Assembly: GCF_001613085.1 (NCBI RefSeq)
Contig: NZ_BDBR01000041.1
Span: 16,615-80,614, forward strand
DNA: 64,000 nucleotides
Source of the DNA: Nocardia salmonicida NBRC 13393
GTDB taxonomy: Bacteria > Actinomycetota > Actinomycetes > Mycobacteriales > Mycobacteriaceae
Direction: 5' to 3'
The notes beneath the pieces were generated by a model. That model ran no database searches. It was not told where the DNA came from and saw nothing but the letters and a program-made list of their open reading frames with translations. Positions 33,588 through 41,155 of this stretch are shown here, in pieces. The position numbers and the translations under genes were made by a program. Each line of letters begins with the position of its first letter. Within the stretch, counting starts at the first letter, position 1.

Positions 33588-33717
33588 GTGGAGTGAGCAG
33601 GACGGACCGGATTCGGTCGGTTATCTGGCACGACCTCAGGGTCCAGCGGGTTCGAACCCCGTGGCGGAAAGCGATTTCCGTTGTTCGGCCGTAAACACAC
33701 GTCCGTCCGCTCATCAC
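33588..33717 (+). ncRNA. Putative Y RNA 2 with a more divergent tRNA-like module
   Basis: A second RNA of about 130 nt, 3 nt after the first. The outer helix is GTG (33588-33590) with CAC (33715-33717) and TGAGC (33594-33598) with GCTCA (33709-33713). Then, past a bulged A, GGACGGAC (33600-33607) pairs with GTCCGTCC (33701-33708). The T-arm is GCGGG-TTCGAAC-CCCGT (33646-33662). An 8-bp acceptor-like stem follows (33663-33670 with 33675-33682; two G-U pairs), closed by a GCGA tetraloop. The D-arm equivalent is weak (GTT / AAC around a loop with GG, 33683-33696). The 5' region GGACCGGAT...CGGTTA(C/T)C is shared with RNA 1, as expected for a common Ro-binding motif. Confidence 0.75.
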
Positions 33718-33785
33718 GTCACGCCATGTCCCGTTGGGTCCGGGACCGAATCATCGACGCCGGTATACGTATCGGAGGGGGAACA

Positions 33786-35384
33786 ATGAATATCCTGTCG
33801 CGCATTTCTCGTCGCAGCACGCCGCAGACCCTGCCCGCCGATACCCGGCAGGTGGTCGACAATGCGGGTGGCTACGTCTTCGAGATCACCCCGCAGGCGC
33901 GGGCGCGCCGCTTTCTCACGCTCGGAACGGAATCGGGAACTTTTTACGTCAACGCGAAGGCGTTGACGGCCGACAGTGTCGAATTCATCGCCGAGTACGC
34001 CGCCCAGCACACCGCCGACCTCGTTCGCGAGATCATCGAGATCTCCACTTCAGGGCGTGCACCGCGCCCGAACCCTGCCCTGTTCGCGCTGGCCGCCGCC
34101 GCGTCACTCGGTGATGTCGACGGTCGCCGCGCTGCTCTCGCCGCATTGCCGCTCGTGGCGCGGACCGGCACGCACCTGTTCCTGTTCGCCGGCTACGCCG
34201 AGCAGTTCCGCGGCTGGGGTCGCGGTCTCCAGCGGGCCGTCGCGAACTGGTACCTGGACAAGCCCGTCGACGCACTGGCCTTCCAGGTGGTGAAGTACCG
34301 GCAGCGTGAGGGCTGGTCGCACCGCGACCTGCTGCGCCTGTCGCACCCGGCGACCGCCGACGACGAGCGACGCAGGTTGTTCGACTGGATCTGCGGCCGC
34401 GCACCGGAACTCGACGGTTTGGCCCTGCTCGACGGTTTCCAGCGAGCACAGAACGCACCGGTGGCGCAGGTGCCGGAGTTGGTGCGCGAGTACCGGCTCA
34501 GCTGGGAGATGCTGCCCGATGCCGCGCTGAACACCGCGCCGGTGTGGGAAGCATTGCTGGACAACGGTATTCCGCAGACGTCACTGCTCCGTCAGCTGCC
34601 ACGCCTGACGCGCCTCGGCCTGCTCGATCCGCTCGGACCGCGCACCTCCGCGATCTGCGCGCAGCTCGCCGACCCGGCGCGGCTGCGCAAGGCTCGGGTA
34701 CACCCGGTGTCGGTACTGATCGCGTCGCGCACCTACGCTTCCGGACGTTCGGCGCGCGGTGCGGGCACCTGGACGCCGTCGGCTCCGGTCGTCGACGCTC
34801 TCGATACCGCGTTCTACGCGGCCTTCGAGTCCGTGCGGCCGACCGGCCTGCGGCACCTGCTGGCGCTGGACGTCTCGGGTTCGATGACGAGTGGGATCGG
34901 GGGACTGCCGATCTCGGCGCGTGAGGCCTCGGCCGCGCTCGCCCTGGTCACCGCACGCACCGAGCCGCAGCACCAGATCGTGGGGTTCACCTCGGGCGGC
35001 AAGGGGTGGCAGGGTGCGCGCGACCTGTCCCAGCTGTCGATCTCGCCGCGGCAGCGTCTCGACGACGCGGTGGGGGCGGTGTCGGGATTGCCGTTCGGCG
35101 GCACCGACTGCTCGCTGCCGATCCTGCACGCGTTGGACAAGGGCATCGAGGTCGATGTGTTCTCGATCTACACCGACAACGAGACCTGGGCGGGTTCGGT
35201 GCACCCGCACCAGGCACTGGCCCGCTACCGCCGCGAGGTGAACCCGCGAGCCAAGCTCGTGGTGGTCGGCATGACCGCGACGAACTTCAGCATCGCCGAC
35301 CCGGCGGACGCGGGCATGCTCGACGTCGCCGGATTCGATGCCGCGGTGCCGTCGCTACTGGCCGACTTCGCCACGGCCGCATAA
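33786..35384 (+). CDS. rsr: TROVE/vWA protein, bacterial Ro60 orthologue (Rsr)
   Basis: A 532-residue ring-shaped RNA-binding protein. Residues about 10-335 are the helical TROVE repeat region (LPADTRQVVDNAGGYVFEI; TFYVNAKALTADSVEFI). Residues about 355-530 form a von Willebrand A domain with MIDAS D362-x-S364-x-S366 (DVSGSM), T440 (GGTDCS) and D464 (YTDNET). In bacteria Rsr binds Y RNA and helps exonucleases such as PNPase degrade or process structured RNA, notably in stress and stationary phase. ATG 33786 has GGAGGGGG just upstream; longer in-frame starts would run into the Y RNA 2 region. A strong T-tailed terminator follows. It is the protein partner of the two RNAs upstream. Confidence 0.93.
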   Translation: MNILSRISRRSTPQTLPADTRQVVDNAGGYVFEITPQARARRFLTLGTESGTFYVNAKALTADSVEFIAEYAAQHTADLVREIIEISTSGRAPRPNPALFALAAAASLGDVDGRRAALAALPLVARTGTHLFLFAGYAEQFRGWGRGLQRAVANWYLDKPVDALAFQVVKYRQREGWSHRDLLRLSHPATADDERRRLFDWICGRAPELDGLALLDGFQRAQNAPVAQVPELVREYRLSWEMLPDAALNTAPVWEALLDNGIPQTSLLRQLPRLTRLGLLDPLGPRTSAICAQLADPARLRKARVHPVSVLIASRTYASGRSARGAGTWTPSAPVVDALDTAFYAAFESVRPTGLRHLLALDVSGSMTSGIGGLPISAREASAALALVTARTEPQHQIVGFTSGGKGWQGARDLSQLSISPRQRLDDAVGAVSGLPFGGTDCSLPILHALDKGIEVDVFSIYTDNETWAGSVHPHQALARYRREVNPRAKLVVVGMTATNFSIADPADAGMLDVAGFDAAVPSLLADFATAA

Positions 35385-35393
35385 GAAATCGGA

Positions 35394-35429
35394 GCCGCCG
35401 CGACCTCGTTGTCGCGGCGGCGCCTTTTT
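35394..35429 (+). terminator. Rho-independent terminator of rsr
   Basis: An 11-bp GC-rich stem (35394-35404 with 35411-35421), a 6-nt loop and a run of five T (35425-35429), 9 bp after the rsr stop. It is the most classical intrinsic terminator in the window. It also faces the end of the - strand gene at 35448. Confidence 0.9.
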
Positions 35430-35447
35430 CTCGCGCGAAGGGTTCCG

Positions 35448-36551
35448 TCAGGGGGCGACAGAGGACCAATCGGCGAAACCTGTCGGGTCGTGGCGGCCCA
35501 TGGAGGCGTGTTCGAACAGGCCCCAGCCTTCGGCGTCACCGCAGCGGGCATAGCCGATGTGGTCGATCACGCCGTAGGGGGTGCGGGCCTTGATCGCGGG
35601 GTCGGTGAGGTCGTAGGCGCTCGACAGCGACCAGTTCTCGCCCATCCATCGGCCGTGGGTCCAGTCGGGGTCGGCGCCGTAGCCACAGCCCACGTGCAGG
35701 GCGATACCGGGGCGCGATTCGACCTCGACCTCGAGCGGTTTGCCGTCGGGCGTGGTCATGTCCAGCCGCACCGACTTCGGGTGCCGGGTGCCGGGCTCGT
35801 AGGTCCAGTGCATGCGGGGCCAGCCCAGCTGTTCCTTGCGGCCGTCGTTCCAGATCCGGACCGCGTTGTTGAGCGTGCGGGTGCCGTCCGGTTCCTCCTG
35901 GACGATCACCACGATCGAGAAGTCCTGGAACCGCAGCGGCGCGTACAGCCACCAGAAACCGTCCATGCCGGTGGGTCGACCGGCGGGTTCCGGCTCACCG
36001 GAGGGCCGGATGCCCCAGGATCGGTCGCGGCTGCCGGTCCACACCGCGGGATCGACGGTGTAGTCGATGCCGTCGACGGCGAGAGTGCCTGCCCACGAAC
36101 CCGATTGGGCGAAGCGGGAGGCCTCGATCATCGGCTTGGTGCCGGACAGGATCAGGTGCGGCTGCTCTTGCACGGCGGGCTGCGCACCGGTCCAGGTCAG
36201 ATCGAAAGCGAGATCGTCGTGCTCACAGACCAGGCGCAGTTTCTGGAGCGGCTCGATCACCTCGATTCGGTAGCCACCGACGGCGGTGTTCAGATCACGC
36301 GAGGTGAGCGCGTCGGAGAAACGGACGCTGCGCTGGGCGTCACCGTGGCGCACCACCGCGAAAGCGTCGACCACACCGAGGTTCGGGTACACGCCGAACC
36401 CGGTGATCAGCATCGCGTCGCCTGCGGGGTCGAAGGCGTTGAAGTAATAGCGGTCGTAGAAGTTCCGGTCGCTGGTGGCCACCCTGGCCAGCGACAGCGG
36501 GGTCTGATGGACCGGGTATTCGTCCAGGGGTACGGGCATGATCGCGCGCAT
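35448..36551 (-). CDS. Conserved hypothetical protein (beta-rich, lipocalin/AttH-like?)
   Basis: A 367-residue protein I cannot assign to a characterised family. It is rich in beta-strand-like and aromatic segments (DRNFYDRYYFNAFDP; GFWWLYAPLRFQDFSIVVIV; WDRSWGIRPSGEP-like DRSWGIRP), the pattern of two-domain AttH/CrtC-like or tocopherol-cyclase-like lipid-binding proteins. There is no signal peptide. ATG 36551 begins 2 bp after the stop of the upstream phosphotransferase gene, so the two are translated together. This pair recurs, as I recall, in mycobacteria. It might act on the same small molecule as the phosphotransferase. Function unknown. Confidence 0.7.
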   Translation of the reverse strand: MRAIMPVPLDEYPVHQTPLSLARVATSDRNFYDRYYFNAFDPAGDAMLITGFGVYPNLGVVDAFAVVRHGDAQRSVRFSDALTSRDLNTAVGGYRIEVIEPLQKLRLVCEHDDLAFDLTWTGAQPAVQEQPHLILSGTKPMIEASRFAQSGSWAGTLAVDGIDYTVDPAVWTGSRDRSWGIRPSGEPEPAGRPTGMDGFWWLYAPLRFQDFSIVVIVQEEPDGTRTLNNAVRIWNDGRKEQLGWPRMHWTYEPGTRHPKSVRLDMTTPDGKPLEVEVESRPGIALHVGCGYGADPDWTHGRWMGENWSLSSAYDLTDPAIKARTPYGVIDHIGYARCGDAEGWGLFEHASMGRHDPTGFADWSSVAP

Positions 36552-36553
36552 CG

Positions 36554-37678
36554 TCAGTCCCATTCGTAGGTGCCGTCGAGCAGCGCCTCGAGGCTGAGGC
36601 GATGCATCACGTAGTCGTCGAGTTCGGCGGGCACGGTGTCCTCGCCGAAATGGATCATCCGGCACTTGATCCTGGCCATCACGATCGCGTGCCGCAGCGC
36701 GGCGTAGACGATGTAGAAGTCCAGATCGCGGACCGAATGTCCGGTCAGTTCCTCGTATTTCGCCACCACGGCGTCGCGGCGAAGGAAGTCCGCGAGGCCG
36801 GGTTGATCGAAGCGGGTCGCGATGTCCTGGAAGAACCTGTGGATGAAGATGGTCCAGCCCAGATCGAGTTCACGTGGCGCCAAGGTCGCCATCTCCCAGT
36901 CGAGCACCGCCGTCGGGGTGAAGCCTTCGAACAGGATGTTGCCGGGGCGGGCGTCGCCCCAGTTCAGCACCTCGGGACCGGGATCGGCCGGCCAGTTGGC
37001 CTCGAGCCAGTCGAACGTTCGCTCGATCAGCGGCACCTCGACGTCGTGGTCGGTCAGTGCCCACTTGTACCAGGCGCGCTGGGCCTCGAAATGCCTGCGC
37101 AGCGCGGTTCCCTCGCCATCGAGCAACGGGAAGCGCTCGGCTACCTCGTCGATGGCGTGCACCTGCGCGATCACCTCGACGGTCGCGTCCGCTATCAGCT
37201 CGCGCTCATCGGCGGTGGCGTCGAACAGCCAGCCGAAGAACACGTAGGGCGGATTGTCCGACGGCGCCCTGCCCTCGACCCGCTCCATCACGAGGAAGGG
37301 CGAGCCGAACACGGAGTCATCGAGTTCGAGCCAGCGCAGTGGTGGGACGGCGACCTCGGAGGCCGCGGCGACACCGGCCATCACCTGGTACTGCATGGCC
37401 AGGTCGTACGACTCGAACACCGGGAACGAGCTGTCCTCCGGCGCCATCCGGATGACGAAGGAGCCCTGTTCGGTGCCGCCGCCCGCCGACCACTCGGCGT
37501 CGAACAAGATGGTGGTGCTGGACATGCCGCCGCTGGACGGCTTGCTCAAATTGCTGACCGCCACGTCGCCGCCGACCTTGTCGGTCAGCCATCGCGTCAG
37601 CTGTCCGGCGAGCTCGTCCAGATCACGCTCGTTGACCGTGAGCGACACTCGAGCGGCGGGATCCTGATCTTCGGACAT
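36554..37678 (-). CDS. Phosphotransferase family protein (APH/ACAD10-like)
   Basis: A 374-residue protein with an aminoglycoside-phosphotransferase-like kinase fold. The ATP-binding lobe begins SSGGMSSTTILFDAEW with the hinge ERVEGRAP. The catalytic loop is LNWGDARPGNILF, where N-x-G-D-x4-G-N replaces the usual H-G-D. The metal-binding DFE equivalent is VLDWEMA. It phosphorylates some hydroxylated small molecule; relatives act on acyl-CoA 4-hydroxyacids (ACAD10/11). Actual drug resistance is unlikely. ATG 37678 is taken as the start (AGGGGAG upstream). The promoter region carries a GTAAC-N4-GTCAC repeat. Confidence 0.82.
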   Translation of the reverse strand: MSEDQDPAARVSLTVNERDLDELAGQLTRWLTDKVGGDVAVSNLSKPSSGGMSSTTILFDAEWSAGGGTEQGSFVIRMAPEDSSFPVFESYDLAMQYQVMAGVAAASEVAVPPLRWLELDDSVFGSPFLVMERVEGRAPSDNPPYVFFGWLFDATADERELIADATVEVIAQVHAIDEVAERFPLLDGEGTALRRHFEAQRAWYKWALTDHDVEVPLIERTFDWLEANWPADPGPEVLNWGDARPGNILFEGFTPTAVLDWEMATLAPRELDLGWTIFIHRFFQDIATRFDQPGLADFLRRDAVVAKYEELTGHSVRDLDFYIVYAALRHAIVMARIKCRMIHFGEDTVPAELDDYVMHRLSLEALLDGTYEWD

Positions 37679-37706
37679 CTGTGCTGGCTCCCCTGTCGAC
37701 AAAACT

Positions 37707-37720
37707 GTAACGTGTGTCAC
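37707..37720. promoter_or_regulatory. Imperfect inverted repeat upstream of the phosphotransferase gene
   Basis: GTAAC-GTGT-GTCAC (one mismatch) about 30 bp upstream of the phosphotransferase start, overlapping its likely -10 (TACAGT on the - strand). It looks like a TetR-type half-site pair. No regulator gene is adjacent, so the partner is unknown. The rest of the 193-bp divergent gap shows nothing clear. Confidence 0.35.
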
Positions 37721-37871
37721 TTCTGGGTACCCGAAGACTATCCGAAATGTAAGTGCGGCGTCGGTGAGTGGGATTCAGGTTGACAGGGTAAAGATCAGGG
37801 TTTTCCCGGACGCGCTCGGTGGGGGATGCCGATTAGCTTCGGTAACAAAGAATCTCGACGGGGAGGTACGG

Positions 37872-39227
37872 GTGTCTGTAGTGACCACGGAGCGCACGCA
37901 CGATGAAGTCGCGAGCGCGCCACCCTCTACTCCGAGCTGGCATCCGGTCACCCGGCTCGCGTTCCGGTTCAGCGTCGCCTATCTCGGTTTGTTCTGTCTG
38001 TGGATGGCTCAGGTCACCTTCGTTTTCCTCGGCGTCTTCGCGCTGTCGTTGCCCGAGGAGGCCATGCTCTGGCAGATGCTCGCGCTCGAGCCGGTGAGCG
38101 CCTGGATCGGTGAGCACGTGTTCGGGGTCGAGGCCGAGCTGGCCATGACTGGTAGTGGTGACCAGGCGGCGATCTGGATTCAATGTGGCCTCGTGTTGAT
38201 TGTCGCGGTGCTGATCACCGTTGTGTGGTCGGTGCTCGATCGGCGCAGGCGTGCGTATCCACGGCTGCTGAGCTGGTTCCTCACCGCGTTGCGGTTGTTC
38301 GTCGGCGGGCAGATGCTGTTCTACGGTTTCGCGAAGCTGATCCCTACGCAGATGCCGGAACCCTCGCTGATCGCCCTGCTCACTCGCGTCGGTGATCTGA
38401 CGCCGATGGCGATGTTGTGGACGCAAGTGGGATCCTCGCCCGCCTACGAGATCGCGTTGGGTACGGCCGAAGTGCTCGCCGGGTTGCTGCTGTTCTGGCC
38501 ACGCACGGCGACGCTGGGCGCCATGCTGAGCGTGATCAGCATGGCGCAGGTGTTCCTGCTCAACCTCACCTACGACGTCCCGGTGAAGATGCTGTCCGGG
38601 CATCTGCTGCTGATGGGGCTGGTACTGCTGGCCCCGCAGGCTCGCCGGATGATGAATTTCCTCGTACTGGAACGAGACTCGGAACCGGCCGTGCAGCCGC
38701 CGCTGTTCAGGTCCGAGCGTGCGAATCGGTGGGCCACCGTGGCGCAGGTCGCGGTGGGGCTGTGGATCACCGTGGGGATGATCTACGCCGGCGTGGAGAG
38801 CTGGCGTGAATACGGCGGCGGCGCACCGAAACCCGAGCTCTACGGCATCTGGGAAGTCAGCGAGTTCAGCATCGAGGGTGCCCCGATCCCGCCGCTCACC
38901 ACCGATCCGGTGCGCTGGCAACGCCTCGTCATCGACATCGGCACGGCGGGCTACCAGCGGATGGACGACACGATCGTGCCGGTGCTGGCCACGACCGACC
39001 TGGCGGCGAACACGATGACGCTCGCCGCCGCACCCACCGGCCCGGACCGGACCCCCGCGCCGTACGCGACATTCACCGTCGACCATCCCTCGGCCGACAA
39101 GCTGACCCTGCGCGGCGAACTCGACGGCCGACCCACGACGGTCACCCTCGATCGCGTCGACCTCGAGCGATTCCCGTTGCGCGGCACGAACTTCCGCTGG
39201 GTGCAGAACCAGCCGAATTTCGGCTGA
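37872..39227 (+). CDS. DoxX-like integral membrane protein
   Basis: A 451-residue membrane protein. After a charged N-terminus it has about 7-8 hydrophobic segments (residues about 35-60, 105-125, 145-170, 200-260, 310-330). The central RLFVGGQMLFYGFAKLIPTQMPEPS and TAEVLAGLLLFWPRTATLGAM stretches resemble the DoxX/DoxD family. The last about 110 residues form a soluble C-terminal domain (GIWEVSEFSIEGAPIPPL). GTG 37872 follows GGGGAGG by 6 nt. DoxX-like proteins of actinobacteria have been linked to redox stress, but no specific role can be assigned here. Confidence 0.72.
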   Translation: MSVVTTERTHDEVASAPPSTPSWHPVTRLAFRFSVAYLGLFCLWMAQVTFVFLGVFALSLPEEAMLWQMLALEPVSAWIGEHVFGVEAELAMTGSGDQAAIWIQCGLVLIVAVLITVVWSVLDRRRRAYPRLLSWFLTALRLFVGGQMLFYGFAKLIPTQMPEPSLIALLTRVGDLTPMAMLWTQVGSSPAYEIALGTAEVLAGLLLFWPRTATLGAMLSVISMAQVFLLNLTYDVPVKMLSGHLLLMGLVLLAPQARRMMNFLVLERDSEPAVQPPLFRSERANRWATVAQVAVGLWITVGMIYAGVESWREYGGGAPKPELYGIWEVSEFSIEGAPIPPLTTDPVRWQRLVIDIGTAGYQRMDDTIVPVLATTDLAANTMTLAAAPTGPDRTPAPYATFTVDHPSADKLTLRGELDGRPTTVTLDRVDLERFPLRGTNFRWVQNQPNFG

Positions 39228-39237
39228 GATCGACCGG

Positions 39238-39684
39238 CTAGACCGCGCCGATGTCCTCGAACCACAGATCGGGGCGGTCGGCGACGAACTCGCTCATCAG
39301 CGACACACAGCGCGGATCGTCGAGCACGAGCACCCGGACTCCGTGTTCGGCGAGCCAGTCGTGCCCGCCGTGGAAGGTCCGCGCCTCGCCGATGATCACG
39401 GTGCCGATGCCGAACTGGCGCACCAATCCGCTGCAGTACCAGCACGGGGACAGGGTGGTGACCATGATCGTCGTGCGGTAGTCGCGGCGACGGCCCGCGG
39501 CGCGGAAAGCGTCGGTTTCGGCGTGGACGCTCGGATCGTCGTTCTGTACGCGGCGGTTGTGGCCGCGGCCCAGCAGGGTGCCGTCGGCATCGAACAGGGC
39601 CGCGCCGATCGGGATGCCGCCCTCGGCCAGACCCTGGAGGGCTTCGTCGTAGGCGATGTCGAGGAGTACCTCCGGCTGGGTCAT
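39238..39684 (-). CDS. Nucleoside/cytosine deaminase (yeast Fcy1-like)
   Basis: A 148-residue zinc-dependent deaminase. It has the zinc ligand/proton-shuttle motif HAETDAF and the second zinc motif PCWYC. It also shows GRGHNRRVQNDDPS and the C-terminal DLWFEDIG, which closely follow fungal cytosine deaminase. It should deaminate cytosine or a related base. ATG 39684 starts just before the conserved helix; upstream in-frame sequence lacks homology. Convergent with the DoxX-like gene (10-bp gap). If it accepts 5-fluorocytosine this would be phenotypically visible. Confidence 0.85.
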   Translation of the reverse strand: MTQPEVLLDIAYDEALQGLAEGGIPIGAALFDADGTLLGRGHNRRVQNDDPSVHAETDAFRAAGRRRDYRTTIMVTTLSPCWYCSGLVRQFGIGTVIIGEARTFHGGHDWLAEHGVRVLVLDDPRCVSLMSEFVADRPDLWFEDIGAV

Positions 39685-39845
39685 AGTCTCCACTGTCCTG
39701 CCTGCTCGCCGGGTGGGCAACGCGGATCGCCGATCGAGAGCGGCGAACGCGGGAGATCTTTCCTCGAGACCGGCCTCGAGGCGAAGATCGTGGATCGGCG
39801 GTGCGCCTGTCGGCGGGTGCGTTCGGGCCGCACCGAGCCAGGAAC

Positions 39846-39851
39846 TAGGCT
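39846..39851 (+). promoter_or_regulatory. -10 box of a likely leaderless cysG transcript
   Basis: TAGGCT ends 8 nt before the GTG start at 39860, with no ribosome site between. This fits transcription starting at or next to the start codon. Confidence 0.45.
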
Positions 39852-39859
39852 CCGACACT

Positions 39860-41101
39860 GTGCCGAACACCGCTGACACCGCATCGACCCCGCCCGCAGG
39901 CGACCCGAACTACCTGGTCGGGCTCGATCTGCGTGGCCGCAGAGTAGTCGTCGTCGGCGGCGGAACCGTTGCCCAGCGCAGACTGGGGCTGCTCGTGGCC
40001 TCGGGCGCGGATGTGCACGTGATCAGCCGAGTAGTCACCCCGGCTGTCGAGGGGATGGCTACGGCGGGGCAAATCGGCGTCGAACTACGCGCCTACGCCG
40101 ACGGCGATCTCGACGGCGCCTGGTACGCGATGGCCTGCACCGACGAACCCGAGACCAATGCCGCCGTGGTCGCCGAAGCCACCGCCAAGCGCATCTTCTG
40201 CGTCCGCGCCGATATCGCCCGTGACGGCACCGCGGTCACCCCCGCGACCGCCCGCTACGACGGACTGTCGCTCGGCGTGCTTGCCGGTGGCGAACACCGT
40301 CGCTCGGCCGCGGTGCGCAACGGCCTGCTCGAAGCGCTGCAATCCGGTGTGGTGACCGACGATTCGGAACCGGTGACCCCCGGCGTCGCGCTCGTCGGCG
40401 GCGGCCCCGGCGATCCCGACCTGATCACCGTGCGTGGTCGCAGGCTCCTCGCCCGCGCCGATCTGGTCGTCGCCGATCGGCTCGCCCCGCCGGAACTGCT
40501 CGCCGAACTGGGCCCGCACGTCGAGGTGATCGACGCCGCGAAGATCCCGTACGGCCGGTCGATGGCGCAGGAAGCGATCAACCTCGCCTTGGTCGAGGGT
40601 TTCAAGGCGGGCAAGTTCGTGGTGCGGCTCAAGGGCGGCGACCCGTATGTGTTCGGTCGTGGGTACGAGGAACTCGAGGCGTGCACCGCGGCCGGTATCC
40701 CGGTGACGGTGGTGCCCGGCGTGACCAGTCCGATCTCGGTGCCCGGCGCGGCCGGCATCCCGGTGACCCATCGCGGGGTGACCCACGAGTTCGTCGTCGT
40801 GAGCGGACACGTCGCCCCCGAGCACCCCGATTCGCTGGTCGACTGGTCGGCGCTGGCCAAGCTGCGCGGCACCATCGTGCTGATGATGGCGGTCGAGCGG
40901 ATCGACAAGTTCGCCGCCGCGCTGCTGGAAGGCGGGCGACCGTCCGATACCCCGGCCGCGGTCATCCAGGAGGGCACCCTGCGCACCCAGCGGGTGGTGC
41001 GCGCCGACCTCGCCACGGTCGCCGACCGGGTAAAGGAAGAGGGCATCCGGCCGCCCGCGATCATCGTCATCGGCCCCACGGCGGGCTTCGGGCTGGACTA
41101 G
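39860..41101 (+). CDS. cysG: Siroheme synthase / uroporphyrinogen-III C-methyltransferase
   Basis: A 413-residue fusion. The N-terminal domain (residues about 15-165) is precorrin-2 dehydrogenase/ferrochelatase-like (RRVVVVGGGTVAQRRLGLL). The C-terminal domain (residues about 175-410) is SAM-dependent uroporphyrinogen methyltransferase (GVALVGGGPGDPDLITVRG; VRLKGGDPYVFGRGYEE; GVTSPISVPGAAGIPVTHR). It makes precorrin-2 for cobalamin and sirohaem. GTG 39860 lies 8 nt behind a TAGGCT box. It sits directly before the EfpA-like exporter, as in mycobacteria. Confidence 0.94.
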   Translation: MPNTADTASTPPAGDPNYLVGLDLRGRRVVVVGGGTVAQRRLGLLVASGADVHVISRVVTPAVEGMATAGQIGVELRAYADGDLDGAWYAMACTDEPETNAAVVAEATAKRIFCVRADIARDGTAVTPATARYDGLSLGVLAGGEHRRSAAVRNGLLEALQSGVVTDDSEPVTPGVALVGGGPGDPDLITVRGRRLLARADLVVADRLAPPELLAELGPHVEVIDAAKIPYGRSMAQEAINLALVEGFKAGKFVVRLKGGDPYVFGRGYEELEACTAAGIPVTVVPGVTSPISVPGAAGIPVTHRGVTHEFVVVSGHVAPEHPDSLVDWSALAKLRGTIVLMMAVERIDKFAAALLEGGRPSDTPAAVIQEGTLRTQRVVRADLATVADRVKEEGIRPPAIIVIGPTAGFGLD

Positions 41102-41141
41102 CTTCGCGGGCCGCGCGCCCTCGGGCTGCCGTCGTGCCAAT

Positions 41142-41147
41142 TACACT
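41142..41147 (+). promoter_or_regulatory. -10 box of a likely leaderless exporter transcript
   Basis: TACACT ends 8 nt before the GTG start at 41156, the same spacing as in cysG and proS. No ribosome site is present. Confidence 0.45.
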
Positions 41148-41155
41148 GCCTCGTT

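Noticed and set aside
33443..33672. tRNA genes suggested by perfect T-arm and D-arm sequences
   Set aside because: No anticodon arm lies between a D-arm and a following T-arm in the right order, and the 5' and 3' acceptor strands do not pair as in a tRNA. The arms fit better as permuted modules of two Y RNAs.
33430..33789. Short open frames on both strands between cobE and rsr
   Set aside because: They cross the paired arms of the RNAs, have no homology that I recognise and no ribosome site; the RNA structure explains the sequence better.
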